A program made the position numbers and the translations under genes. A stretch of 64,000 nt of DNA from Balneolaceae bacterium. Its GTDB lineage: Bacteria > Bacteroidota > Rhodothermia > Balneolales > Balneolaceae. Shown here piece by piece: positions 27,286-36,114 of this stretch. Location: contig JAFIES010000141.1 of the NCBI GenBank assembly GCA_020832415.1, forward strand, positions 62,001 through 126,000, read 5' to 3'. The stretch's first letter is position 1. Each line of letters starts with the position of its first letter. Under the pieces are notes generated by a model. That model made no database searches. It saw nothing but the letters and a program-made list of their open reading frames with translations, and had not been told where the DNA came from.

Positions 27286-29418
27286 ATGAAAACCCAAAAC
27301 ATTCTCCATATTGAAATCAGCAACCGAGTTGCCATTATTACACTCGACAATCCGGATGAAAAGGTTAACAAGCTGGATGAAACGCTAATAGAAGAGTTTT
27401 CTGCATTTCTTGAGCAGTTTAAGAATGACGATTCCATAGATGGTGCAGTTTTGATAAGCGGCAAGGATGAGAATTTCATAGCCGGGGCCGATATTGAGAT
27501 GTTTAAAACCCGCGAAACCGCAGAAGAGCTCTCCGAATTGAGCTGGATTGGCCACGAGATTTTGCTTCAGATTGAGAACTCACCAAAACCGGTGGTTGCA
27601 GCCATCAATGGGTCGTGCATGGGTGGCGGTTCTGAACTTGCACTGGCTTGTCATTATCGAATTGTCTCGGATCACTCCTCAACAAAAATAGGGCTTCCCG
27701 AAGTAAAACTTGGCCTGTTGCCCGGCATGGGAGGTACACAGCGCCTGCCGCGGCTCATTGGTATTCAAAAAGCATTGGGATACATGCTTCCCGGGAAAAA
27801 TATGTACAGTTATCAGGCTAAAAAGACGGGATTTGCTAATGAAGTGGTCCACCGGCACGCACTTAAGGAGGCTGCCATCAAAGCTGTACAGAAATTAAGC
27901 GAAAACAAATCTGCCGCGAAGGATAAGAGATCCCTCCTTGAAAAAATACTTGAAGGAAATCCGTTAGGCCGAAAAATCATCTTCAGTCAGGCAAGAAAGC
28001 AAACTCTTGGGCAGACAAAAGGCAAATACCCCGCGCCACTCAAGATAATCGACAGTGTGGAGTTTGGCTACAGGAATGGATTTGAAAAAGGCTTAATGAA
28101 TGAGTCAAAACTATTTGGTGAACTTGCCGTAACCAGTGAATCGCGTGAGCTTGTTAACCTCTTTTTCGGGATAACGGCTGCCAAAAAAAATCCGCATGAA
28201 AATGAAATTCAACCGGTATCGAAAATTGGTGTTCTTGGCGCCGGCCTGATGGGATCAGGAATCACTGAAGTGAGTATTGAACAGGGGTACCATGTCTGGC
28301 TGAAAGATCAAACAATAGAAAATTCGTTAAAAGGGTCGGAATCCATCCGGGAAAATCTGGATCAAAAAGTGAATAAACGGATCATTTCACGATTTGAACG
28401 CGATGAAAAAATGAGTCTTATTCACCCAACAGACAGCTATGATGGTTTTGAAAAAATAGATTTGGTGATAGAAGCTGTGTTTGAGGATCTCTCACTGAAG
28501 CAATCCATCGTGGCAGATGTAGAAAACAGAGCATCGGAGAAAACCATTTTTGCTACCAACACCTCTTCGCTGCCAATATCAGATATTGCCTCGAAGGCCA
28601 AACGGCCCGAAAATATCATCGGCATGCACTACTTTTCACCGGTTCAAAAAATGCCCCTGCTCGAAATTATCAAAACAGAAAAAACGGCAGATTGGGTAGT
28701 TGCCACCGCTTACGATATTGGCGTAAAACAGGGGAAAACGGTTATAGTGGTAAATGATGGACCGGGATTCTACACAACCCGAATTCTTGCACCTTATATG
28801 AATGAAGCGTTACTGCTTCTTGAAGAGGGGGCATCCATCGAACAGCTTGATAAAGCGATGAAACAGTTTGGATTCCCTGTAGGTCCGGTGGCTCTTTTTG
28901 ATGAGGTAGGGATTGATGTGGGAGCGCACGTGGCAGATGTACTGAGTGATAAATTTGAGGCCAGAGGTGCTAAAACAAGCACCAAAGCGAAGGAGCTTGT
29001 AGATGGCGGGTACAAAGGTCGAAAAAACCGGAAAGGGTTTTACCGATATGAATCCGGCTCGAAGAAAAAGAAAGAGATTAATGAGGAGATTTACGGTTTC
29101 TTTGGAGGATCAAACCGAAAAAACTTCAGTGATGATGAAATCCAGCAGCGCCTTACACTGATGATGGTAAATGAAGCGGTTTACTGCATGCAGGATGGAA
29201 TTCTTGAGAATCCTATTGATGGTGACCTTGGTGCAATTATGGGGCTTGGCTTCCCTCCGTTTCTTGGCGGTCCTTTCCGATATATTGATAAGCTCGGTTC
29301 AGAAGAGATATCAAATCGAATGAAATCCCTTCAAAAAGACCATGGTGCCCGGTTTAAACCGGCCGCTCTGCTTGAAGATTTCGCAAAACAGGGCAAAACG
29401 TTTCACGAATCAGCCTAA
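27286..29418 (+). CDS. fadJ: 3-hydroxyacyl-CoA dehydrogenase / enoyl-CoA hydratase, FadJ-like
   Basis: 710 residues from the ATG at 27286. The N-terminal crotonase domain (about 1-190) has the oxyanion loop AGADIEMF and the two catalytic glutamates in [14 protein letters not shown] and [13 protein letters not shown] linker leads to the dehydrogenase, with the NAD motif [13 protein letters not shown] (about 315) and the catalytic His in [16 protein letters not shown], then two C-terminal 3HCDH helical domains ([32 protein letters not shown]). It performs the hydration and oxidation steps of fatty-acid beta-oxidation with the thiolase encoded just upstream. No acyl-CoA dehydrogenase or ligase is nearby. 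Confidence 0.94.
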   Translation: MKTQNILHIEISNRVAIITLDNPDEKVNKLDETLIEEFSAFLEQFKNDDSIDGAVLISGKDENFIAGADIEMFKTRETAEELSELSWIGHEILLQIENSPKPVVAAINGSCMGGGSELALACHYRIVSDHSSTKIGLPEVKLGLLPGMGGTQRLPRLIGIQKALGYMLPGKNMYSYQAKKTGFANEVVHRHALKEAAIKAVQKLSENKSAAKDKRSLLEKILEGNPLGRKIIFSQARKQTLGQTKGKYPAPLKIIDSVEFGYRNGFEKGLMNESKLFGELAVTSESRELVNLFFGITAAKKNPHENEIQPVSKIGVLGAGLMGSGITEVSIEQGYHVWLKDQTIENSLKGSESIRENLDQKVNKRIISRFERDEKMSLIHPTDSYDGFEKIDLVIEAVFEDLSLKQSIVADVENRASEKTIFATNTSSLPISDIASKAKRPENIIGMHYFSPVQKMPLLEIIKTEKTADWVVATAYDIGVKQGKTVIVVNDGPGFYTTRILAPYMNEALLLLEEGASIEQLDKAMKQFGFPVGPVALFDEVGIDVGAHVADVLSDKFEARGAKTSTKAKELVDGGYKGRKNRKGFYRYESGSKKKKEINEEIYGFFGGSNRKNFSDDEIQQRLTLMMVNEAVYCMQDGILENPIDGDLGAIMGLGFPPFLGGPFRYIDKLGSEEISNRMKSLQKDHGARFKPAALLEDFAKQGKTFHESA

Positions 29419-29507
29419 AACGCTCTCTATTTTGTTGAGATGAAACAATACAATATCTTGAAATCCATTCCACACCAGTTGATTATATCCATTTAAAATT
29501 ATCCCTC

Positions 29508-29963
29508 ATGAAATTCACCACCATTTTACTCGCCACACTTTTCATTCTCAGCTCAACACTTTCAGCCCAATCAAACGAACAGGAAGTTAACGTGAAGATC
29601 AATCATATTGCTATCAGCGTAACCAATCTGCAGGAGAGTGAACATTTTTACAGAGATATTCTGGGCTTAAAACAGATTCCTGAACCGTTTGGATTGGGAA
29701 TCCATGCGTGGTTTGATATTGGCTCTGCAGAACTCCATGTTATCGAAATGGCGGAAGAGCGCAAAGAGCATAGCATCAGCAGCCACCTCTGTTTTAGTGT
29801 GAGGGATATGGACGCTTTCATTGAAACGCTGGCTGAACACAACATTCCATTTTACGATTTTGAGGAGAATCCCGGCCAGATGACCCTGCGGCCCGATGGC
29901 ATCAGCCAAATCTACATTACCGACCCGGATGGCTACTGGGTAGAAATTAATGATGATTTTTAA
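29508..29963 (+). CDS. Exported VOC (glyoxalase/bleomycin-resistance) family protein
   Basis: 151 residues: a signal peptide (MKFTTILLATLFILSSTLSAQ) and a single vicinal-oxygen-chelate domain. Metal-ligand-like residues are in INHIAISVTNLQESEHFY (His), AELHVIEMAE, ISSHLCFSVRDM (His) and PDGYWVEIND (Glu). The pattern is like lactoylglutathione lyase, but the protein is exported, which argues against cytosolic methylglyoxal detoxification. The substrate is unknown. It is convergent with the NmrA-like gene (5-nt gap). Confidence 0.85.
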   Translation: MKFTTILLATLFILSSTLSAQSNEQEVNVKINHIAISVTNLQESEHFYRDILGLKQIPEPFGLGIHAWFDIGSAELHVIEMAEERKEHSISSHLCFSVRDMDAFIETLAEHNIPFYDFEENPGQMTLRPDGISQIYITDPDGYWVEINDDF

Positions 29964-29968
29964 GGCTT

Positions 29969-30856
29969 CTAAAAATCTCTGACCGAAGGAGGTGACGGAT
30001 TATCGATCTCCTTCATTTTTTTCATCCACCGCTCAACAGTTAGTGCGTTGGGATAAATTTCCCTTGTCTCTTCAATAACAGTTAATGACTCTGATCTGCT
30101 TTTCATCCAAAGAAACATTTGGTGCAGATCGTGCTGCATTTTTTTAAAAATCCATACCGGTGCCGGAATGCGTTTTGGCTGCTTACCATACGTTATACGG
30201 TATAACTCTTTGCACTCTTTAACCGACTTCAAATCTGCACCCAGAGAGAGTTCCTTGCCAGTAAACTTATCGGGATCCTTTAAAGCAGCTGCTGCAACTG
30301 CTCCCACATCATCGGCAGAAATCCACCTAATCGGGTGATCTTCACCCAAAATTTTTGGCATAACATTCCACATCACCAGGGGCGGTAAAAAATCTTTATC
30401 CCGCATTAACTCCATGAAAGATGCCGATCGAAGTATGGTGTATGGAACACCCGATGATTTCAGGGTTTCTTCAACTTCCACTTTTGAATTGAAATGCGGT
30501 ACATTTGTATCTCTTTTTCCCGTACCGGCTGACGCATATATCAGGTGCTGTACACCCGCATCATTTGCCATTGTTACAATTCGCTTTCCGTGCTCTACCT
30601 CTTTTTTTAAACCTGTTATCCACGGATTTTGTACGCTGAAAACTCCATAGACTCCATGAAAAGCACTTTTCAAAGTTTCCGGATCATTCAGATTGGCTTT
30701 AATCATCTCCACACCGGAAGCCTCTGCCTCTTTAGCTTTTTTCTTGTCCGGGTTTCTCGTGATTCCTCTCACCTTCCAGCCGGATTTAAGCAAGTGTTTA
30801 GCCGTGGCACCTCCTTGCCTTCCGGTTGCTCCAAATACAAGTACTGTTTTTTCCAT
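29969..30856 (-). CDS. NmrA-like NAD(P)-binding protein
   Basis: 295 residues, atypical short-chain dehydrogenase fold. The N-terminal nucleotide-binding motif VLVFGATGRQGGATAKHLL and the following GWKVRGITRNPDK basic patch (NADP-type preference) are clear. The central YASAGTGKRDTNVPHFNSKVEVEETLKSSG and YTILRSASFMELM match NmrA/HSCARG-type redox sensors, which lack the usual YxxxK catalytic geometry. It may sense NADPH or act as a reductase. It stands alone and is divergent from the methyltransferase gene. Confidence 0.85.
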   Translation of the reverse strand: MEKTVLVFGATGRQGGATAKHLLKSGWKVRGITRNPDKKKAKEAEASGVEMIKANLNDPETLKSAFHGVYGVFSVQNPWITGLKKEVEHGKRIVTMANDAGVQHLIYASAGTGKRDTNVPHFNSKVEVEETLKSSGVPYTILRSASFMELMRDKDFLPPLVMWNVMPKILGEDHPIRWISADDVGAVAAAALKDPDKFTGKELSLGADLKSVKECKELYRITYGKQPKRIPAPVWIFKKMQHDLHQMFLWMKSRSESLTVIEETREIYPNALTVERWMKKMKEIDNPSPPSVRDF

Positions 30857-30997
30857 ATGATCAAGTATTTCGGTTGATTTGATATCAAAACTACCTTCAT
30901 CGGAAATAAAGCAAATTATGTTCTAAAATGTTTTTGGAATATTTTTCAGTATAGAAAGGTTTCAAGAGTAGCTAAACAAAATTAAGTGAGGTGTACC

Positions 30998-31591
30998 ATG
31001 CAAGAGTTTTGGAACAAACGTTATTCTGACCAAAATTACGTCTACGGAATAGATCCCAACAAATTTTTCAAAGAGCAGATTGGGAAATTACAGCCTGGCA
31101 AATTACTTCTTCCGGGCGAAGGTGAGGGACGAAATGCGGTGTATGCAGCAAAGCGCGGGTGGGAGGTAACTGCTGTAGATTTTAGTGTAAAAGCCCAAAT
31201 CAAGGCGAATAATCTTGCCGCCGAGCATGATGTAGAGATCAACTACATCATCAGCAACTTAATGCAGGCCGAAATTCCGCAAGAAGAGTTTGATGCTGCT
31301 GCATTTATCTATGTACACCTGACCAATGATGAGGCTGAAAAAATACTGCAAAAGGTTATAAACGGACTGAAGCCCGGTGGCACATTTTTTATGGAATGTT
31401 ACTCCGAAAAACAGCTCGGTCGTAAATCCGGCGGACCAAAAGATATCAACCGGTTGTATACGGTTTCTCAGGTTCGCAAGCTGCTTTCAGAGCTGAAAAT
31501 TTCCAAACTGGTGGAAGTTGAAGTACCTCTTGAGGAGGGTGAATTCCACCGTGGCAAGGCTATGGTGATCCGAGCTGTGGGCACGAAGTAG
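30998..31591 (+). CDS. Class I SAM-dependent methyltransferase (TehB-like)
   Basis: 197 residues from the ATG at 30998, preceded by GTGAGGTG as a possible ribosome site; an in-frame GTG at 30986 is an alternative. The Rossmann methyltransferase core shows motif I LLLPGEGEGRNAVYAAKRG, motif II EVTAVDFS and the post-I acidic region. The opening FWNKRYSDQNYVYGIDPNKFF is typical of the small tellurite-resistance/thiopurine-methyltransferase-like group in Bacteroidota. The substrate is unknown. It converges on the rhodanese unit. Confidence 0.87.
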   Translation: MQEFWNKRYSDQNYVYGIDPNKFFKEQIGKLQPGKLLLPGEGEGRNAVYAAKRGWEVTAVDFSVKAQIKANNLAAEHDVEINYIISNLMQAEIPQEEFDAAAFIYVHLTNDEAEKILQKVINGLKPGGTFFMECYSEKQLGRKSGGPKDINRLYTVSQVRKLLSELKISKLVEVEVPLEEGEFHRGKAMVIRAVGTK

Positions 31592-31594
31592 ACA

Positions 31595-31771
31595 CTATTT
31601 TTCAAGCTGTTTGAGCCGTTTCTCGATTGCATCAAGCCTGCTATCAAGCTGCTGAAGCATATGAATGATAATGATATGTGTCTTTTTCGCATCGATGCCC
31701 ACCACACTTTGATCACTGCCGATGATTCGCTCGATCTCTTTGTAGGCTTTTTCCGGTACTTCGTTACTCAT
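31595..31771 (-). CDS. Small conserved-looking coiled-coil protein
   Basis: 58 residues from the ATG at 31771, where MSNEVPEKAYKEIERIIG begins and the reading frame overlaps the rhodanese stop by 8 nt (ATGAGTAA). A longer frame exists upstream but lies inside the rhodanese gene. The C-terminal half (MLQQLDSRLDAIEKRLKQLEK) is a heptad-like helix likely to oligomerise; the middle contains the hydrophobic THIIIIHML. No family is known to me. Tight coupling to the rhodanese gene suggests co-expression. Confidence 0.55.
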   Translation of the reverse strand: MSNEVPEKAYKEIERIIGSDQSVVGIDAKKTHIIIIHMLQQLDSRLDAIEKRLKQLEK

Positions 31772-32165
31772 TGTCTGGCCCGTTTGGTTCAAAGCCGGCA
31801 TCCACCAGTTCCTCAAAACCGCCAACGTTATAAACATTTTCAAAGCCTTCTTTTTGCATGATACGGGCTGCCTGCCCACTGCGATTACCTGACCTGCAAT
31901 AGAGATAGTAGGTTTTATCCTTTTCCAGATTAACTATCTGATTCTGAAAATCTCCATTCAGAAAGTCGTACTGGGCATCTGTAATTTTAAGATGACCGGC
32001 ATTGTATTCGTCACTCGTGCGCACATCTAATACAACACCCGGTTCTTTCTCGAGTTTTTGTTTAAACTCTTCAGTGCTGATATCAACACCGGTTGAACTT
32101 GAAAATAAATTAAACATAATGATTCCTGTTATTAGTATTAATACGGTTAAAAAATGTTTTTTCAT
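31764..32165 (-). CDS. Exported rhodanese-domain protein
   Basis: 133 residues: a signal peptide or N-terminal membrane anchor (HFLTVLILITGIIMFNLF) followed by one rhodanese domain (about 30-125). Signatures are VLDVRTSDEYNAGHL and the active-site loop YCRSGNRS, whose Cys would carry a persulfide; it ends in NVGGFEEL. This six-residue loop with Arg is the normal sulfurtransferase type. It is predicted to act in the periplasm, at the edge of the sulfide/persulfide region. The downstream 58-residue gene overlaps it by 8 nt. Confidence 0.88.
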   Translation of the reverse strand: MKKHFLTVLILITGIIMFNLFSSSTGVDISTEEFKQKLEKEPGVVLDVRTSDEYNAGHLKITDAQYDFLNGDFQNQIVNLEKDKTYYLYCRSGNRSGQAARIMQKEGFENVYNVGGFEELVDAGFEPNGPDNE

Positions 32166-32430
32166 GACTTTATAAATCGTTTACCACCGGTTTATTTAGT
32201 GCATTCACCCGCTGAGCCTCCTGCAATTCGGATGTTATAGTATAAATTCTGAAGTAAAAAATGCGGCAGACAAGCCAAAACTTTCGGCTCTGCCATCAAT
32301 CAGTTGCTGCTGTTAAAACGCCGGGCACATCACTGCGGTTCCATTACCGTGCAATGAAGCTATCACAACATAGTGATAATATCTGTGCAATCAGTGTAAA
32401 CTGATTTTTACGGATTCGTCAATCAAATTT

Positions 32431-34224
32431 TTAAAAGAACGTATAGTAGAAAAAGAATACAGAAACAAAGAGGAACACAACTGTCATCCCGCCGCCTGCT
32501 TTAAAATAGTCTTTGGTTTTATACCCGCCGGCAGTCATCATCAACGCATTTACCTGATGTGTAGGCAGAATAAATGAGTTACCTGCATTAACAGCTGCGA
32601 GCAATACAAGCGGCCGGGGATCAACTCCCGCAATTAAACCGATACTTACCACCAAAGGCGCCAAAACAACCACAGCACCCACGTTCGACATTACCAGTGA
32701 AAATCCTGTGGATAGAATGGCTACAGTGAAAAGCAGAACCAGAAGATGACTTCCATCTACAATACTCATCACACTTTCTGCTAAAAACTCCGCGGTACCG
32801 CTGTTTTGCATGGCCACTCCGAGCGGTATGAGCCCAACTAACAAGAACACAACTTTCCACTCGATGGCTTTGTATGCATCTTGTATACTCATCACATTGG
32901 TAAGAACCATCACAATGGCGCCGGTAAGGAACGAGATTGAAATTGAAAAGCCGGACATTGCCAGTACAATTGCAAGTATAAAACTTCCCGCTGCCTGCCA
33001 GGTTTTTGACGGATGCTTCTCATCCACCGAAAACGGTGTGGCTACAACAAACGGATCGGTGCTCTGTAGCCGTTTGATATGGCTCCAGGGACCATAAATG
33101 ATAAATGTATCACCGGTTTTAATTTGATGATCGGAAAAATCTCCCTCTACACGCTTGCCATCACTAAAGAGCATGATTGGTTCCACTTCATACCGTTTTC
33201 GCATTGAAAACTGACGGATACTCTGGCCAACCAGCTCAGACCGTGGTGGTACAATCACCTCAACGAAACCGGATTCATCGGGATCGTCCAGATTTTCAAA
33301 CATCGGATGGGTTGTCACTGCTTCCAGTGCGTAATCATCTGCAAACCGGGTCACCCGCTCTTCTTCACCATAAAGCGCCATGATCTGCCCTTCGTTAAAC
33401 TCTGTCTCACGCCAGGGAGCATAATCTGCATGTTTATCGTGCGAAAGTGCAAGTATATTGATATCGTACTTGTTCCATATACCCGATTGCTCAACGGTTT
33501 GATTGATGATGCCGCTGCTTTTTGCAATCCGGAAATATCGAATGTCTTTCTTCAGATTGAACGCTTCAATAACTTTCTCCTGCTCGGTTGCTTCAAGTTT
33601 TCCATCAGATGAACCTTGCGGAAGGAAGATCTTTCCGAAGAATAAAAAGAATACAATAGCAGCAACCAGAAGGGCTATACCTACGGGAGTTACTGCAAAG
33701 AGGCCGTATGGCTCAAGGTTTGCAGCTTCGAGGAGGTCGTTTGTGAGGATAAGATGGCCCGAACCCACCATGGTTAACGTTCCTCCGATAATGGCCATAA
33801 ATCCAATCGGCATGATCAGCTCAGAGGCTGATACTTTTATACGCCTTGCGATATCTATAATACTTGGCAGAAAAAGTGCTGCTGCACCAATGTTCTGTAT
33901 CACTCCGGAAAGTGTGCCCACCGACAAGGATAGCGACCCCAGCACAGTAGATTTTTTCGTACCAACTCGTTTAAGAAGCCACTTTGAAAAACGCGACATC
34001 ATGCCGGTTCGGGCAACTCCTTCTCCTAAAATCATCACAGCGATCATCGCTACAACCGCATTACTCGAAAAACCGGAGAGAGCTTCGCTGCTGGTAAGAA
34101 TTCCGCTCCAGCTCAGAGCAAGCATGGTAATGATGGCGGTTACGTCAATCCGAACCTTTTCGGTTACCAGCATAAAGATGGTAAAGGCCATAATTGCCAA
34201 TACTATAATAATTTGTGAGTCCAT
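32431..34224 (-). CDS. SLC13/DASS-family permease with two TrkA-C domains
   Basis: 597 residues: N-terminal transmembrane bundle (about 1-195), two cytoplasmic RCK_C/TrkA-C domains (about 220-375; EVIVPPRSELVGQSIRQF and GDTFIIYG are visible in the second) and a second bundle (about 400-597). Key membrane motifs are GALFLP-like (GAAALFLPSIIDIA) and NAGNSFILPTHQVNALM near the end. This architecture is that of sulfate or dicarboxylate permeases such as the SLT/SAC-like group. It is 14 nt downstream of the SulP gene, so both are probably co-transcribed as anion transporters, plausibly for sulfate or sulfite. Confidence 0.87.
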   Translation of the reverse strand: MDSQIIIVLAIMAFTIFMLVTEKVRIDVTAIITMLALSWSGILTSSEALSGFSSNAVVAMIAVMILGEGVARTGMMSRFSKWLLKRVGTKKSTVLGSLSLSVGTLSGVIQNIGAAALFLPSIIDIARRIKVSASELIMPIGFMAIIGGTLTMVGSGHLILTNDLLEAANLEPYGLFAVTPVGIALLVAAIVFFLFFGKIFLPQGSSDGKLEATEQEKVIEAFNLKKDIRYFRIAKSSGIINQTVEQSGIWNKYDINILALSHDKHADYAPWRETEFNEGQIMALYGEEERVTRFADDYALEAVTTHPMFENLDDPDESGFVEVIVPPRSELVGQSIRQFSMRKRYEVEPIMLFSDGKRVEGDFSDHQIKTGDTFIIYGPWSHIKRLQSTDPFVVATPFSVDEKHPSKTWQAAGSFILAIVLAMSGFSISISFLTGAIVMVLTNVMSIQDAYKAIEWKVVFLLVGLIPLGVAMQNSGTAEFLAESVMSIVDGSHLLVLLFTVAILSTGFSLVMSNVGAVVVLAPLVVSIGLIAGVDPRPLVLLAAVNAGNSFILPTHQVNALMMTAGGYKTKDYFKAGGGMTVVFLFVSVFFFYYTFF

Positions 34225-34238
34225 CGTGCTAAATCTCC

Positions 34239-35960
34239 TTATTTCGTATCAAGATGAATAGTGTATTCTGTTTCTTTTTCTGATTTTTCGCTGTCTGTAA
34301 ATGCCAGAACGGCATCTTCAATTCTCATGTAAAATGTCCACTCGCTATCTATTTTTGAGCTCGATTTCATCATATCACGAACAGGCGCTTTTACCTCGGC
34401 CAGTTTAACGGAAATGTTCTTTTCGCTGAGATCTTTCATGGTTTCCAGCAGCTCATCCAGCCCTGTTGAATCGATCTCATTTACACCGTTCAGATCAAGA
34501 ACCATACAGGTGGTATCCGGCCTTTCAGTAACCAGCTCATTTACTTTTTCCCTGAAATATTCTGCATTGGCAAAGTGCAGGGGTGCATCAAACCGAAAAA
34601 CTACCAGGTTTGGATCTTCCTCAGTTTCGTACCGGTTGATACTTCTGTAGACTGATGTACCGGGAATTTTTCCAATTACAGCGTGATTTGGCCTGGCAGA
34701 ACGATAGAGCAGCATGATGACAGAGAGGGAAATGCCCAGTAAAATCCCCTCTTTAATACCAATAAACAGTGTTCCTGCGAACGTTGCCAGGAGCATATAA
34801 CGATCGTAATGGCCAATTTGCCAGAGCCGTTTGAACTCACTGTAATCAATCAAACCAAAAACAGCCACAATAATGATGGCACCCAGCACGGCATTTGGCA
34901 GGTAGTAAAATAGTGGTGTTAAGAAAAGCAGGGTTAATGCTACTACAGCAGCACTTATAATACCTGCCACACCAGTTTTTGCACCGGTTTCATAATTAAT
35001 TGCTGTTCTCGAAAAACTCCCTGTAGTTGGGAACGACTGGAACAGCGAACCGCCAATATTTGCAGCTCCCAGTGCGATAAGCTCCTTGTTTGAGTCGATT
35101 TTGTATTCTTTTGATTTTTGCTGAACAGCTTTTGCAACTGCAATCGATTCCATAAATGCCACCAGGGCGATAGCAACTGCCATTGGCATTAACTGCATGA
35201 TAGCCTCCCATTCAATAACAGGCATAATGAAGGCCGGTAGTCCTCGGGAAATCTCCCCTACAATCGCAACACCCGACTCATTCAGGTTTGTTGTGTAGAT
35301 GAAAAGAATACCGGCAACCACTGCCAAAACTGGACCCGGAACTGCCGGAAATTTCTTTTTTGCAAAGACTATAAGCGCAATTGCCGCCACCCCTGTTACT
35401 AGAGTGAATAGCTGGACATTTGCCAACTGGACAGCAATTCCGTAAAGAATCTCATGAAGGCCCCCTGTAACTGAACTCACTCCCAAGATGTGGTGAAGCT
35501 GGCTCAGCCCAATAATAACAGCTGCTGCCGATACAAAGCCTGAAAGTACCGGATGTGACAAAAGATTTACCAAAAATCCCATTCTCATCAGGCCGAACAT
35601 CAGTTGCAAAACACCCACCATTAATGCCAGCACTATACTAAGTGCGATATACTCTTCGGGTGTTTCGGTTAAAGGCGCAACTGCCGAGGCTACAAGAAGT
35701 GCAATCAATGCAACCGGGCCGATTCCCAAATGCTTTGATGTTCCAAGGAAGGCATAGATCAACAGTGGCACCACCGATGCATAGAGGCCGTATTGCGGAG
35801 GAAGGCCTGCAATCAACGCATATGCCATTCCCTGTGGAATCAGCATAATACCAACGGTAAGACCTGCGCTCAAATCGCCTTTAAATTTCTCCTTGCTGTA
35901 GGTCGCTAAATCCTTAGCGAGGGGAAAAGCCTGTTTGATATAATGTTTAAGTGGATTCAA
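34239..35960 (-). CDS. SulP-family anion transporter with STAS domain
   Basis: 573 residues with about 12-14 transmembrane helices and a cytoplasmic STAS domain (about 440-555). The SulP signature region is GDLSAGLTVGIMLIPQGMAYA followed by AGLPPQYGLYASVVP; FPTTGSFSRTAIN is also typical. The STAS domain retains MVLDLNGVNEIDSTGLDELL, including Asp and Ser of the phosphorylation-site region. Transported ions could be sulfate, bicarbonate or others; context beside sulfur oxidation genes favours sulfate or sulfite. A TTCTGT-CTGA-ACAGAA palindrome (35964-35979) touches the ribosome-binding region. Confidence 0.92.
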   Translation of the reverse strand: MNPLKHYIKQAFPLAKDLATYSKEKFKGDLSAGLTVGIMLIPQGMAYALIAGLPPQYGLYASVVPLLIYAFLGTSKHLGIGPVALIALLVASAVAPLTETPEEYIALSIVLALMVGVLQLMFGLMRMGFLVNLLSHPVLSGFVSAAAVIIGLSQLHHILGVSSVTGGLHEILYGIAVQLANVQLFTLVTGVAAIALIVFAKKKFPAVPGPVLAVVAGILFIYTTNLNESGVAIVGEISRGLPAFIMPVIEWEAIMQLMPMAVAIALVAFMESIAVAKAVQQKSKEYKIDSNKELIALGAANIGGSLFQSFPTTGSFSRTAINYETGAKTGVAGIISAAVVALTLLFLTPLFYYLPNAVLGAIIIVAVFGLIDYSEFKRLWQIGHYDRYMLLATFAGTLFIGIKEGILLGISLSVIMLLYRSARPNHAVIGKIPGTSVYRSINRYETEEDPNLVVFRFDAPLHFANAEYFREKVNELVTERPDTTCMVLDLNGVNEIDSTGLDELLETMKDLSEKNISVKLAEVKAPVRDMMKSSSKIDSEWTFYMRIEDAVLAFTDSEKSEKETEYTIHLDTK

Positions 35961-36114
35961 TGGTTCTGTCTGAACAGAAATCCTGTTCTTCTCTTTGTAT
36001 TAAAATTCAGGAAAGATCTGCGTGTTGTTTGGAATGAAAAATATTCATTCTCATTCCGGATAAAGTAACCGGCAACTTTCACATTGCCGGCACTACAGTC
36101 TTAATTAATCGGGA

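Noticed and set aside
33503-34261. A 252-codon plus-strand frame opposite the SLC13 permease gene
   Set aside because: The minus-strand frame has clear transporter domains; the antisense frame is Arg/Ile-rich with no family features and overlaps completely.
35964-35979. TTCTGT-CTGA-ACAGAA as a fifth member of the sulfur-operator family
   Set aside because: Only TGT-N4-ACA is shared, the outer arms differ, and it sits on the SulP ribosome-binding region; not counted with the four better sites.
36069-36090. CCGGCAA/TTGCCGG hairpin as terminator of the CstB-like gene
   Set aside because: The stem is good but no T run follows on the relevant strand, so evidence is too weak.
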